Source: Chromobotia macracanthus
Lineage: Eukaryota > Chordata > Actinopteri > Cypriniformes > Botiidae
Assembly (NCBI GenBank): GCA_036877525.1
Contig: JAZGTH010000087.1
Coordinates: forward strand, 4,658,001 to 4,722,000
Direction of reading: 5' to 3'
Length of the DNA: 64,000 nucleotides
Under the pieces are notes generated by a model. The model worked only from the letters and a program-made list of their open reading frames with translations. It was not told the origin of the DNA and ran no database searches. Each line of letters opens with the position of its first letter. Position 1 is the first letter of the stretch. Positions 1-9,930 of the stretch are shown one piece after another. A program made the position numbers and the translations under genes.

Positions 1-299
1 GTCTAAAAATGAACTTTATGTTATGACTGTCTTGTCTTAAAGATTGGACTGCAATTTTGTTTTAGTTTCAAACATTGTGGATTTTACATTTACAAAAAAA
101 AATCTTTAAATGACAGCATGCTTCTGTGCCAATTTAGTGACAAGATCAAGACATTATGCCAAACATCATGCAAATAAAACATTTGGCTAGTTATCACATT
201 AATGTGCTCCTAATCTCATTGGTTGGAAACCAATGAGATTAGACATTATCAACATGTCTCCATATATGAATTTAGCACTCTGAGCTTTTTTGTTGCATA
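1..299. other. AT-rich spacer with a perfect hairpin
   Basis: No coding signal is visible. The one structured element is a perfect inverted repeat: 15 bases at 210-224 pair with 228-242 around a 3-base loop. It could be a relic of a palindromic repeat end or simply a cruciform-prone site; no family was recognised. Confidence 0.5.
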
Positions 300-545
300 A
301 TGGCAAATAATGGTGCTTGCGACCTAGAAGCCCACAAAAGCTCAGCAAAACATAAAATTGCAGCTAAAGTAGAGAGCTCGTCAGGTACATTAACTGACTA
401 TTTTGTGAGACCTGGTAAAAGAGATGATGCTGTTACTGCTGTGCAGGACGTTTTGGCATTCCACACCACAAATCATCACAATAGCTACAGATGGACTGCA
501 TGTCTGCCTTGTTAAAAAAAACATTCCCTGATTCAGAACATTTAA
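300..545 (+). pseudogene. Fragment of a zinc-finger/hAT-like transposon-derived protein
   Basis: An open frame from the ATG at 300 runs 71 codons to a stop at 515. Near the N-terminus, H-x5-H spacing in AHKSSAKHK resembles the second half of a BED or C2H2 finger. Further on, the stretch LAFHTTNHHNSYR resembles a motif I recall from fish hAT-like or zinc-finger transposon proteins. After a frame change near residue 65, another frame continues the likeness (MDCMSALLKKTFPDSE) to about 540, so the gene is frameshifted. It then stops where the DIRS copy begins. The N-terminal finger half and the whole catalytic region are missing. It could be a transposase relic or a fragment of a domesticated relative; the family call is tentative. 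Confidence 0.4.
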
Positions 546-839
546 CGTGTGTAATTGAACATAAAAATGGTGTAAAACCAGGCCTATTCATAGGCAAATT
601 CCAGGTCATGTGATATACCATTGCGCGCCACAAAGCCTTTAAAAGGCGACTTAAAAAATAAGTCATCAGCTTTTTGTCTTCAGAAAGCCCATTAGTCAGC
701 ATGTAGCCAGGCAAAAGAGTGAGAGAAAAGACGAAGAAATAAAATGATGAAGCAGTGAGAAGAGAATGTGACTTCTAAAAACTTTAAATAGTGCGTGGCG
801 CTGTGCCTGTGTTATATAACGGTGGGTGACAACACATGT

Positions 840-1790
840 TAGGTCTTGAGAGAGCTGACTGTCCTCAGTGCGAATAACTTCCACTGAGGACGTGCCGCCC
901 TGCTGAGGATGCTCTGCTCCCGCCTGGCTCTTTTCAGTCCTGATGGGAGCCAGGCAGCTGCACCTCGAAGGTCGGGTCCGGCTTCAGTCGTGGGGCTCGC
1001 AGCTTAATTTGTCAGAACAGCAGCAAGAGATGGGCCCTGCCTTTTCTCCTGTGCTCTCCACTGAATCGGATGAGTACATGCCAGCTTCATAAGCCTGCTT
1101 GGCAGTTTCTTCTGAGCTGGAAGATGAGCTCATGCTGGCAGCATCAAAGACGATCTGGCTGGGTACTGTGGCACCAGCTTCCTCCTTCTAATGCATTTGA
1201 GGAGCTGGCTGAGGTTGTTTCTCATGCTGTCAAGAAGCTGAGCCTTGAGTGGCCAGATGAAAGACAGCACACAAGTTGGATGATAGGTTTCTATCATCCA
1301 ATAGAGAACAGCCTCCCCATCACAATCTCCTGTTCTCCCCAGATCTTCACACCAAGGTGTCAAAGTCATGGAAGCTTGTGTTTTTACCCCAGCTACAAAC
1401 AATTATTTCTCCATTGTGGGTTTGCATGAGCAAGGATATGGGGTGATGCCTAGGGTTGAAGAAACACTTGTGGGCGTCTCCCTCCCTCTATGGCCTCATC
1501 GTGGAGGAAACCTTCCTTGCCCTCCAAGCCCTGCAGGGTTACTTCCAATCTGGTGGGCAAGGCATATGTGGCAGCAGGTCAGCTGACCTCCACTTCTTCT
1601 TCTAAATTCTCTGCTGCCTATAGACAGCAGCAAAAGGCCAGCGTGGCTGCTTGAGCTCTCCCTCAGACATCTAAAGGGACAGGGCAGCATACGCAGGCCT
1701 CACAGCTGAAGAGGAGATTCTATCTGAGGACCATGATTTCCTCAAAGTCTGAGAAGAAGATGAGCACCTGATGCCAGCATCATACCGGGG
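840..1790 (+). pseudogene. DIRS gag-like ORF1 relic
   Basis: Pieces in several frames match the fish DIRS ORF1 protein as I recall it: a CPQC-type cysteine pair near 860, the stretch LDDRFLSSNREQPP near 1,280 and PDLHTKVSKSWK near 1,340, a tract with NNYFSIVGLHEQGYGVMP at about 1,395-1,450, and a region near 1,530-1,580 resembling VGKAYMAAGQ. ORF1 is the presumed nucleocapsid-like protein that packages the element RNA. At least three frame changes and internal stops show that it cannot make a full product. The upstream leader and downstream RT fragment are in element order. Confidence 0.65.
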
Positions 1791-1949
1791 GCCAGCCCCA
1801 CCGAGGGGGGTCCCTGTGCACACCATTGCCTCGTGCAAAACCTTTCTCTGAGCCCCCAGCCGGAACTTCAACTTTCCTCGCCACCTCTGGTGTTTCGGGG
1901 GGGTAGAAGCACCCAATGGTTCATCTGTCCAGGCTACTCCTGCCAATCC

Positions 1950-2900
1950 ACTGTTTCAGAAGACTGGACAGATAGACAGGACGGTACCTCTCTCTGATTT
2001 CCTGGCAGTGTGAAAGCTTCTGCCCAGTTATGGCTGTTAAGAACAGTAGAGAGAGGGTACAGAATTCAAATTGCCTCCCGTCCTCCTCGTTCCAACAGCA
2101 TTTTACAGACAGTGGTAGGAGAGCAGCATTTAGTGTTTGCCTGGGAACTAGAGACTCTCTTGGCAAAAGGGGCCATAGAATGTGTTCCCCCTCACTAGAG
2201 ATCTAGGCTTTTACAGATGATATTTTATAGTTCCCAAAAAGAAGAGGGGGCTGTGGCCCATTTTGAATATACATCGCTTGAATCTGTCTCTGAGGCGATA
2301 CAGATTCAAGATGTTGATGCTCAAACAGATCATTTGTCAAATCCAGCCAATCTCGTACTTGAATCACCAAGGAGGATTCGTGCCCCCTGTTCAGACTGGC
2401 ACAGCAGATCCTTCTTTGGCTGGAGACCAGGCTGCTTTCCGTCAGAGCGATGTATATCCCAGGGCATGTAAATCTGGAAGCAGATATCCTGTTGAGGCAG
2501 GGTCTGAGGCCATGATGAATGGAGGCTCTATCCAAAAATGGTGGTGTTCATTTGGCAGGTATGGCAGAGCGGAAGTGGATTTGTTCACCTCCAAGGAGTC
2601 AACACACTGTCCCGTCTGGTTTAGCCCCACTCATACAGCTCCCTTGGGGCTGGATGCCATGGTACAGACGTAGCAGAGGCTGCGTCTGTATTCATTTCCC
2701 CCAATTTCCTTGCTCCTGTGAGTCCTAGTCAAGCTTGTTCTGGCCGACCTGTATCTGGTTTTCAGACATAATGTCTCTCATGGATGAAGCTCCCAGTCCA
2801 GAGGGACCTTCTATTCCAGGCTCGGGGGTCAATATTTCACCCCCAGCCAGAGATCTGGAAACTGTGGGTCTGCCCTGTAAAGGGAGCCAGCTCTTAAATT
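1950..2900 (+). pseudogene. DIRS RT N-terminus joined to RNase H, relic
   Basis: RT N-terminal motifs are readable across frames: YRIQ-ASRPPR near 2,055, LETLLAKGAIECVPPH ending at 2,198, and SLRRYRFKM at about 2,285-2,315. The text then jumps straight to RNase H sequence (NHQGG near 2,365, then a cryptic version of the AD-LSR motif near 2,490), so the polymerase palm has been deleted. The following stretch (EVDLFTSKESTHCP and PLGLDAMVQT, 2,570-2,670) is the RNase H-to-recombinase connection typical of fish DIRS. No RT active site (motif A or YIDD) remains. Confidence 0.7.
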
Positions 2901-2976
2901 TATTAGATTTTATAGTTTGGACTTGAATGCAACTCCATGTGCTCAGGTCCCCCCCATAACGTTAAGCATGATGCCA

Positions 2977-3231
2977 CATCGGGTTATATGTAACCCGGTT
3001 CCCTGAGACAGGGAAGGAGATGCTGTGTCACTTCGCCAAACTTCGGTATTACCTGCATGACTTTTCTTCAGACTTAAGCTGATGACATATATTTGCAGGT
3101 GCCTTTTAAAGGCTTTGTGGTGTGACTCGGGTGTGCCTGAAGCATGTTCCCCATGCATCAAGCATGACGCAGCATCTCATTTCCTGTCTCAGGGAACCAA
3201 GTTACATACGTAACCTGAGACATTTGCCTTT
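2977..3231. repeat. Right terminus of DIRS copy A (internal complementary region plus end)
   Basis: 2,977-3,031 and 3,166-3,231 are inverted copies sharing the cores TTCCCTGAGACAGGGAA and CCTGTCTCAGGGAA. Between them is a shortened right inverted terminal repeat. The stretch holding TATAAATAGGC in the other copies is absent here, so this terminus carries its own deletion of roughly 50 bases. Confidence 0.75.
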
Positions 3232-3524
3232 CTGATTGACTTTTATGTTATTTACTGTTAAAATGTAAAATGTAATTTTACATGCAATAGTCTGTATTTT
3301 TTACAGAATTTCCTCTTTTTCCATTAAATAATTAAATATGAGGTATATTTAAGTCATTCTTGCTATTTATTATTAGCATTATTATTATACACATTTGAAT
3401 GAAATATCATGCTCACTGTATTACATACACTTATGCTGCTTATGTAATACACTTATAATTGTTAACATATTGTTAAGTACTGTAAACAATGTTTCTCTGT
3501 GTGAAATAGTGATTTAGCACTTAA

Positions 3525-4765
3525 CCCTGAAGTTCCCTATCCGAAGCTCCACTCAATGCTGCATATCTTAATGCTAATGGGAGAATGTTCTTTGTTTGAC
3601 CAGTTGTGAACCATGTGTGTGAAACACGTCAAGAACTTGGCTTAAATAACCACCAGTGGTGCAGGTGATCGTCTGAAAGAAAGAGAATAAAGATAATATA
3701 ATAATAATGTCCAAAATTAGATGCGTTTCTCCCTGTTCTAACCCTCTCCCTCTCCTTGAGTGTTTGAGGGAAAAACATGTTGCCCTCGCCTTCGAATCTA
3801 GTGAATGCATGAACTGTGGGCGCTTTACAGTCAAAGTGCTCCATGCTCACCTCCCCTTTTTCGATGGTCCACCTGTCTGTTTGGCTGAGCAGTGAGAGGT
3901 GGGATCTTCCCTTTCTTTCACTTTCTCACCAGATTGAAAGGTGAGAGAGTGATCCCTCTTTTGAGGCATGCCTTGGCGTTTCCTTGGATCAGGCGTAGGA
4001 CACCGAATTTCTTGCTTCTGCTGAGATGGATATTGAAAGCACTGCCACCGAGCACTCCTCTTGTGATGATAAAGCATACGAGGAGTAACTCGAGATAATG
4101 CCATATGTGGTGGAACCATTACAACTAAACTGTCAACAGGAGCAAGAGATCCTCAAATGTTCAAACCTATAGGACTGATTTTTTTCTGGTGGCCAGGGGT
4201 GGAGGCCTCAGTGACGGTTTCTTTCATTTTAGGGGCCTCCATGATGAGTTCTCATTCATGGGATAAACCTTACTCTTCACATGTCTTTGTGCCTTCCACG
4301 TTGATTTATTTGACTATAGTGGGTGCAAGGGCACATGGTGTTATGCCCTCAGGTTATAGGGGTGCTTGCTAGCTATCTCATCATTCCTGAAGAGACCAGA
4401 GTAACAGAATACACAGAGTAACATTCTCGCTGGTGGGGAAGGAATTTCAGGCAGTGGGTCAGGCTGGTGCTACCTGCTGAAAGGCTGACCTGCTGAAAGA
4501 TCTCAGCATGGGCAGGGCTATAGATGATGAGGTCTCCCTGGAACTCAGCTGGGCCACAGATTTGTCTCTCCAGGCAACTAAGCAGACGGCCAGTGCCATC
4601 AACTGTTCTATGGTAGCAATGGTTGCCACAGAGAGGCATCTGTGGTTAAATCTTACAGGCATCAAGGATAGAGACAAGGTCTTTTTACTTGATGCCTGTT
4701 TATCGCCTTCTGGACTTTTGTCCAACATGGTGAATGCTGATTTTATTTCCACTACCAAATAAAAA
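3525..4765 (+). pseudogene. Second DIRS-type gag relic (copy B)
   Basis: This lies about 300 bp downstream of copy A in the same orientation. The start (about 3,530-3,600) resembles a diverged DIRS terminus with TTCCC and GGGAGAA blocks. 3,707-3,893 carries a cysteine/histidine-containing N-terminal segment including ECMNCGRF. 4,157-4,372 carries HSWDKPYSSHVF and VGARAHGVMP. 4,508-4,762 is an open 84-codon stretch with TKQTASAINCSMVAMVATER and DKVFLLDACLSPSGLL, a very characteristic ORF1 C-terminal segment. No RT, RNase H or recombinase follows, so only the gag third survives. It appears to be a different subfamily from copy A. Confidence 0.7.
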
Positions 4766-5559
4766 TTTTTAACAATAAATATTTGTTTGCATTTCACTAA
4801 AATGACTGATTATTGCCATAAATCTTCAGGCTTTTATATTACACTGCAGTGTTCCTTTGTTTTGTACATAGTATAACCCATATTTTAATAGGAAATAACT
4901 GTAGATAATTGGAAGTTTGCCTTTGCCTTTTTTTAAAACACTAGTTTTAAATATCATTTGATGTATTTTGACAAATTACAAACATTACACATTTTTTTCA
5001 CTGTTTAGTGGACATTTATCAACCATAATATACTATAATGTAATGTATGTATGCTACTATGTCTTTTAACATCATTTTTCAGTTTTTTCACTACTTGGAA
5101 TGAATGAATTTTGACCGAATGCAATGATTACACAAACATTTAATGGTAATGCGCCTTTCACACAGGCTATATTAATATATAAATATACAAACCAAGTTAC
5201 TTTGTGAATTGCTATTAGGATATAAAGAGACTTTTAACTAGCATAACATTTCTGGAAAAAATCGCTTTCTCCTTTAAAATAATTTAAAATAATTATGTTC
5301 AGCTAAAAGATAAAGATCAATAACTATAACAGGCTACATTATATGTGGAAGCCTGGTGATGAAAGTTGTTTTATTATTTGTGAATAAAATGACATTCAAT
5401 TATGTCAAATACAAAAAACAGTCTCTCAACAAAAATTATTACAAAAGTAATTAAACATGTATTTTAAATGCATTTAATTACAATACTGCCCATCTCTGAT
5501 TGTAAATCATGTTGTGAAACTTCCAAGTTACTCTGGAATTTTGTTTCTAGGAGCTACAA
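4766..5559. other. AT-rich stretch without recognised features
   Basis: The sequence has scattered A and T runs and no ORF with familiar motifs. It begins just after the gag relic with AATAAA-like words near 4,755-4,780, which could be by chance. I see nothing else to annotate. Confidence 0.5.
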
Positions 5560-6300
5560 GTCAAAAGTTATCAGCATAAACATGAGTGAAATTTTGAACT
5601 TTTGGTAGCACTAGGGGTTTGAGGTAGAGACTCCAAATTCGCTATAGAAATATTTAAAAGTGTAACATCACGCCAGCAGAGGGAGCCCTCACCGGAATAC
5701 TGACTGCTCATGCTCCCTCTGCTGAACTGTGAACTTTGAACTCTGAACTTACTTCCTGTTTGGCATCAATATAAACCTTGCTGCCACATGGCCACCTTGC
5801 GAAGTATTGCCAGCTTTACACCTGACTACTGAGCATTCTCTTTTACTGCCTGCTTTCCTGTGTTTTACCTATTGTTTGGTTCTCGTTTTCTGATTTTTGC
5901 CTAGCCCCTTTGTTTGACACCTGGATCGGACTGTTTGTTTAGATATTGATTCTCTGCCTGGATTTACGACCTCTGATTTACGTCTCTCCCTTTTGTTGTG
6001 TTGCATGGTTGGACTGTCTATGTTTATTACGACCCTTTGCCTGTACTTTCGACTTTGATTATGGATAACCCCAATAAACATCCGCAACTGGATCCTGCTT
6101 CAGCTTCTGCCTCAGCCCCCTTACAAAAAGTGTCTTCTATATGTGTGCCAAATTTCATAATTTTCCTATAAACCATTCTATGGGCTTCCATAGACTTGTG
6201 TAATAATAAGAGTGTAATAATAATAATAACAAGAAGAAGAAGTAGGAAAAGAAGAAAACTAACAAATACAATAGCCTTTAGAAGCAAATATTCTACAGTA
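5560..6300. repeat. Old cyprinid-type dispersed repeat, split by a solo LTR
   Basis: Two parts flank the LTR: 5,560-5,660 (GCATAAACATGAGTGAAATTT and GAGACTCCAAATT words) and 6,126-6,300 (CCAAATTTCATAATTT, then TCCATAGACTTGTGTAATAA, then ATA/AAG-rich tandem sequence). A related copy starts near 48,465 with the same GCATAAACATG and GAGACTCCAGATTT words. The parts join smoothly if the LTR and one AAAAG copy are removed, so the repeat predates the LTR insertion. Confidence 0.6.
5661..6125 (+). mobile_element. Solo LTR, Ty3/gypsy type, with 5-bp target duplication
   Basis: The 465-bp unit begins TGTAACATCACGCCAGCAG and ends CCCCCTTACA, giving canonical TG...CA ends. It is flanked by perfect AAAAG duplications at 5,656-5,660 and 6,126-6,130. 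It has a TATA box (TATAAA, 5,770-5,775) and a polyadenylation signal (AATAAA, 6,073-6,078), in the order expected of U3-R-U5. The opening CAGCAGAGGGAGC and closing GGATCC-containing tail match a common fish gypsy LTR type as I recall it. There is no internal region or second LTR, so it arose by recombination between two LTRs of a full element. Confidence 0.85.
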
Positions 6301-7305
6301 CAGTCATTACCTCGCAAATTCATACAATCTCTGAACAGTCTCTACTTGACTCTATGCTCTATAAGAATATGCTATGCTGCCTTAGAATTTAGCTGAAGTG
6401 TATTTTTTAGGCATAATTAAAATACATTTCTTGTGGAACACCAAACATGTGTGAATGTATTGCTTTGAAATTATGTATGAAAAATTTAATTTTATCCTGT
6501 CTCTGTTTCATGGATATACAGTATCTGAACATACTGTGGGCCAAATTAGGTCTGCATTAATGTAAAAGAATAATACATTTCTTAGATCATTTTATCTATT
6601 TAAGCTTTGATCTGTTTTGATCTGTTTAAGTATAAGCCACTGTTCAGAAAAAAATAAAGGTCTGAGTCTGTTTATGGATCGTGTTTTGTAGTGGGCTCTT
6701 CAGGGTGTGCACCTGACTCCACTGGTTGTTGTGGTGCTTCTGTGCTGACAGAACAGAGCTTTCTTTGTACATCTCTGCTTTCAGCAACTATGCACAGCAT
6801 GTGTAATCATGAACAATATGCAAAGTGTGATTACATCTCAGCATGCCAACCATGTTGACTCCACAGCACTTACCCAAATAAAAAACTGAAAGAATTGAAA
6901 TTGTTATATTTTGCTTTCTATGTTGTTGTTTTTATGGAGGTGTGGCTGAGGGGGGCAAAACAAAGTTTCTGTATTGCTTTATTTATTCCAAGAAAATTCT
7001 TCAAATTTCCTTGAGCATTATATATTCTGCTTCATTAGCAGACAGATTTCCATTTTAAATGTGGTAAATTTACTGTAGTTTTAGGTTTTGTTTTATCCAA
7101 TTTAGTTTCCAGGGTTGCAGATGTATAGTGTACATGTATGCTTATCCTAAGCATTATCCTAGAATAAACCTGCAGAATCGCGAATGTCTGTAGAAAATTG
7201 GTTAATCAGAGATGTTGTAGGTGTTATATGATTTGCTATCTTTATTTCAAATAATGTGAGTTTAGGCGCTAAAGTAACACAGGCTCATGTAGTTCTCTAA
7301 TGCAG
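6301..7305. other. AT-rich stretch without recognised features
   Basis: I see no protein motif, structured RNA or repeat with clear ends. Short T- and A-runs are common. Nothing else can be supported. Confidence 0.5.
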
Positions 7306-7870
7306 CGTCATTCATTGCAAATAGATCTAGTCAATCATCACTCAACGTTTGGTATATATAAGTGTTTTATTCACTCATCTTTGTTTTCACAGGTGTTTAC
7401 TCACTCATGTTCAGTTGCAAACCTAACATGTCACAGAAGGCTATTGTCCACTGTGATTATACTGACTCTGATGACATTCCTGTTTCATTATGCGGTGTGG
7501 CATAACACCCACATCCAGTGCCATTATTCAGTGACCTTTGCACAAAAACTGTAATACTCTTGAGGCTTTACCTATAGTATATAGGTAGTATATAGAGACA
7601 TTCTATTAGTAAGATCTCCACCTGGTCATGATGTCAGACTTTAATCAATGGGTACACTATTTAATGAATCATTCTCATCATTTACAACAAGACATTTAGT
7701 CATCAGTCATTTACAACAAGATTAGATGGTCGGTTACTGACACTGAACTGCTAGTTTGTTATTTTGGTGTGGGAATAGCCACATACAAATATTCAGCGAA
7801 AAAGTGTTTTTAACATGTCTTCTCCCCAGTATAGCGAGCGTCAGTGAAGCCATTCCAATGCTCTTTGCTC

Positions 7871-8405
7871 TATGCTTTGGTTGATAATATTATCCAATTA
7901 ATAAAACTGGTAGGCCCAGGTGCTTGGCTAGCAATACCTGATATCACTGATGCTTTCAGAACAATCCCTATTCCTCTGTTGGACTGGGCATTTTTTAAGT
8001 TAAATGGGAATCAAAATATTTAATTTGCAGACATTTGTTGCAGACATTTAATAGTAGACATTTGAGTCTCACATTTGAATGTAAGAGTAGTCCACACATC
8101 TTTAATTGTTTAAAGCTCCCCAAAGTTCTGTGTTGGTTTTCTCAAACATGTGTACACAGTTTATTCTCGACATGGGTGTTCCTTTGTCCAATGAAAAACC
8201 CTAGGGACATCGACTTCCTTTGAATGTCTTGATATTCTGCTTGATTTGGTCAAAATGCAAGCTTGTCTTTAGCACCTTTTGTGCTGTATCCAAATATAAC
8301 ATGCTCTTGCTTCTTAGCCATCTCAATTCTGCTATGAGCATAATTGCCCAAGGTAGGGTCTTTCTTCTTGCCTTCTATCTTAAGCTCACTCTGTGGCTAA
8401 TTTAA
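7871..8405 (+). pseudogene. Reverse transcriptase relic, Ngaro-like
   Basis: 7,871-8,008 reads in one frame with GPGAWLA followed by ITDAFRTIPI, the RT motif A region in which the aspartate of DITDAF is catalytic and is present here. After a frame change, 8,056-8,130 gives LSLTFECKSSPHIFN, and 8,300-8,400 gives LLLLSHLNSAMSIIAQGR, the segment that follows the RT active site and leads to RNase H. The YLDD-type motif expected around 8,170 is not recognisable. Multiple stops make it inactive. Confidence 0.6.
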
Positions 8406-8429
8406 GTGACAGTTTAAAGAAGGTTATAG

Positions 8430-8670
8430 AGGAGCAGCAACAGGTCCTCCTGGTTGTCCCATATTGGCCCAACCAGACCTGGTTTTCAGAGTTGACCCTT
8501 CCTGGCACATTCCCCTGAGCCAGGACCTTCTCACACAGGGGCAGGACATGCACCAGCACCCAAGACTAGACCTCTGGAATCTTCATGTCTGGGCCCTGGA
8601 TGGGAAGCGGAGACCTAGCAAGTCTGTTACCGGTGGTGATAGACACCATCACTCAAGTGAGAGCTCTCTT
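8430..8670 (+). pseudogene. DIRS-type RNase H/recombinase connection relic
   Basis: Translation across two frames gives EEQQQVLLVVPYWPNQTWFS at about 8,430-8,490 and LDLWNLHVWALDGKR at 8,557-8,605, both hallmarks of the segment between RNase H and recombinase in fish DIRS ORF2. The same segment recurs on the minus strand near 34,440-34,700. Stops and a frame shift near 8,500 show decay. Confidence 0.6.
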
Positions 8671-8689
8671 TCACGGCTTATACTGTCTT

Positions 8690-9030
8690 TTTCATTCTAT
8701 GGCCTAATGTGGCTTTCTTCATGGCTACCATGGCCTTTCCTACTCTGTGTGGCATTTTTTCATGACATATGCAATCTTTCTCACACTATGGCCTAACGTG
8801 CCCTCCTTTCAGAGCCTACATAGCTTTTCTCGGTCTGTGACCTAATGTGGCCCTCTTTCACAGTTTATATGGCCTTTCATACTCTATGGCCTATCAAGGC
8901 CTGTTTCATGGCTTATGCAGCCTAACATGGTCCTCTATCACGGCCTTTGTGTGCTTTCTTGCTCAATGGCCTAACATGGCTCTCATGTGGCCTCTTTCAC
9001 TGATTTAATACAATGGCCTAACGTGGCCCT
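8690..9030. repeat. Decayed tandem array, unit about 50 bp
   Basis: The core TGGCCTAAYGTGGC recurs near 8,699, 8,790, 8,840, 8,887, 8,918, 8,966 and 9,013, interleaved with CTCTTTCAC-GCTTATATGGCC words. Spacing is 30-90 bases and mostly near 50. The copies differ by many substitutions, so the array is old. It sits where the recombinase of the flanking retrotransposon relic should be. Confidence 0.6.
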
Positions 9031-9744
9031 AACACTCTTTAACTATTGTAACACCTATATCAATGACTTTATTATCTCTAATTAAATAATTCTGTTTTTT
9101 AAATAAAAATTTTCTTTTGCCTGTATATTTTAGGAACATCTTCTAAGGAACATTTCAGCTGGTGGGTATCAGTTTTTTCCTTTTCTAGTTCTTTGGGGAT
9201 TTGCTCTGCCCATGCCTTCTACATCAGGCAGTAACTGCTAGAATCTACAACCTTGGATTCAAACTATGCCAAAAAACATAATATTTTGTACCATTTTCTT
9301 ATTACTTGTTAAATTCATATTATTTTGATCCCTGCTCCCCTGCCTCCAGAGTCTTTATTGTAAAACTGTAAGCTTTAGCACAAGTTCTACTTGGAAGACT
9401 GATTTCTACTGCTTTGTCATTCATTACAAATAGATCTAGCCAATAATCAGTTAACACTTGGTGTATGTAAGAGCTGTACTTATCTTTGCATTCACAGATA
9501 CTGATGCCGGTGTTCACCTCTTCCACCCCATCATCACCAGGTTGGTCCCTGTCCATTAAATAATGGGACAAAGTACCCTTTTAGTGCCTTAACTGGTAGT
9601 GGGATGATGGGAAATCATGGTCTTCAAGAAGCGAAAACATAAGACTATATGGCCACAATATAATGACATTTAGAACAGTTGTGGCAACTGTTTGGCCCGA
9701 AGCAAAGTAAAAAAAAAAAAGTGTGTTTTGTGTGTAAGAACTTA

Positions 9745-9930
9745 GCTGGCCGTCAAATGGTCATATCTGAACCCCATTAAACACTTTAGTATATACTGGG
9801 TTACTGGGTGCCAGTTAGACACCACCACCAAGCATCAGAGTCTGACCTCACTGATGCTCTTGTAGCTGAAACACTGTTCTAACAGCAATGGCAGAACCAA
9901 CTCACTCTTATTGATATTTCAACAAGCACA
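9745..9930 (+). pseudogene. Tc1-like transposase C-terminal relic
   Basis: The DNA resembles the 3' coding end of a common fish Tc1-like transposase. AACCCCATTAAACACTTT gives NPIKH where DPIEH is usual, so both the aspartate before the proline and the catalytic glutamate of the DD34E triad are replaced (by asparagine and lysine). Farther on, a single frame gives SDLTDALVAE near 9,840-9,875. There are stops between the two, no TIR could be placed, and nothing upstream is recognisable. Confidence 0.5.

Larger units (their letters stand above)
568..3231 (+). mobile_element. DIRS-type retrotransposon, internally deleted copy A
   Basis: The left part (about 568-700) is the reverse complement of the right-end sequence of the related copies at 46,257-48,361 and 57,541-59,929, as expected for the inverted terminal repeats of DIRS elements. 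Inside, in order, are gag remnants (840-1,790), the N-terminal part of RT (1,950-2,340), RNase H and the connection region (2,340-2,900), and the right end (2,977-3,231). The RT catalytic core and almost all of the tyrosine recombinase are missing. The right end has two inverted copies of about 55 bp (2,977-3,031 and 3,166-3,231), matching the internal complementary region and terminus of DIRS elements. All frames carry stops and shifts, so the copy is not autonomous. Confidence 0.8.
7306..9500 (+). mobile_element. Ngaro/DIRS-like retrotransposon relic between direct repeats
   Basis: Direct repeats of about 87 bp bound the unit: 7,306-7,392 and 9,413-9,498 share TCATTCATT-CAAATAGATCTAG and a downstream TT-TC-TCTTTG-TTTCACA pattern, roughly three-quarters identical by eye. 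Ngaro elements carry split direct repeats, unlike the inverted ends of DIRS1. Inside are RT remnants (7,871-8,405), a connection segment (8,430-8,670) and a tandem array (8,690-9,030). Most of RNase H and all of the recombinase catalytic core are absent. The connection segment (GIFMSGPWMG, which one frame shift turns into WNLHVWALDG) looks DIRS1-like, so this may be a composite of two insertions. Confidence 0.55.

Noticed and set aside
8690..9030. CRISPR-like array
   Set aside because: Units are diverged and interspersed without constant spacers, and the genome is a vertebrate one; this is a decayed tandem repeat.
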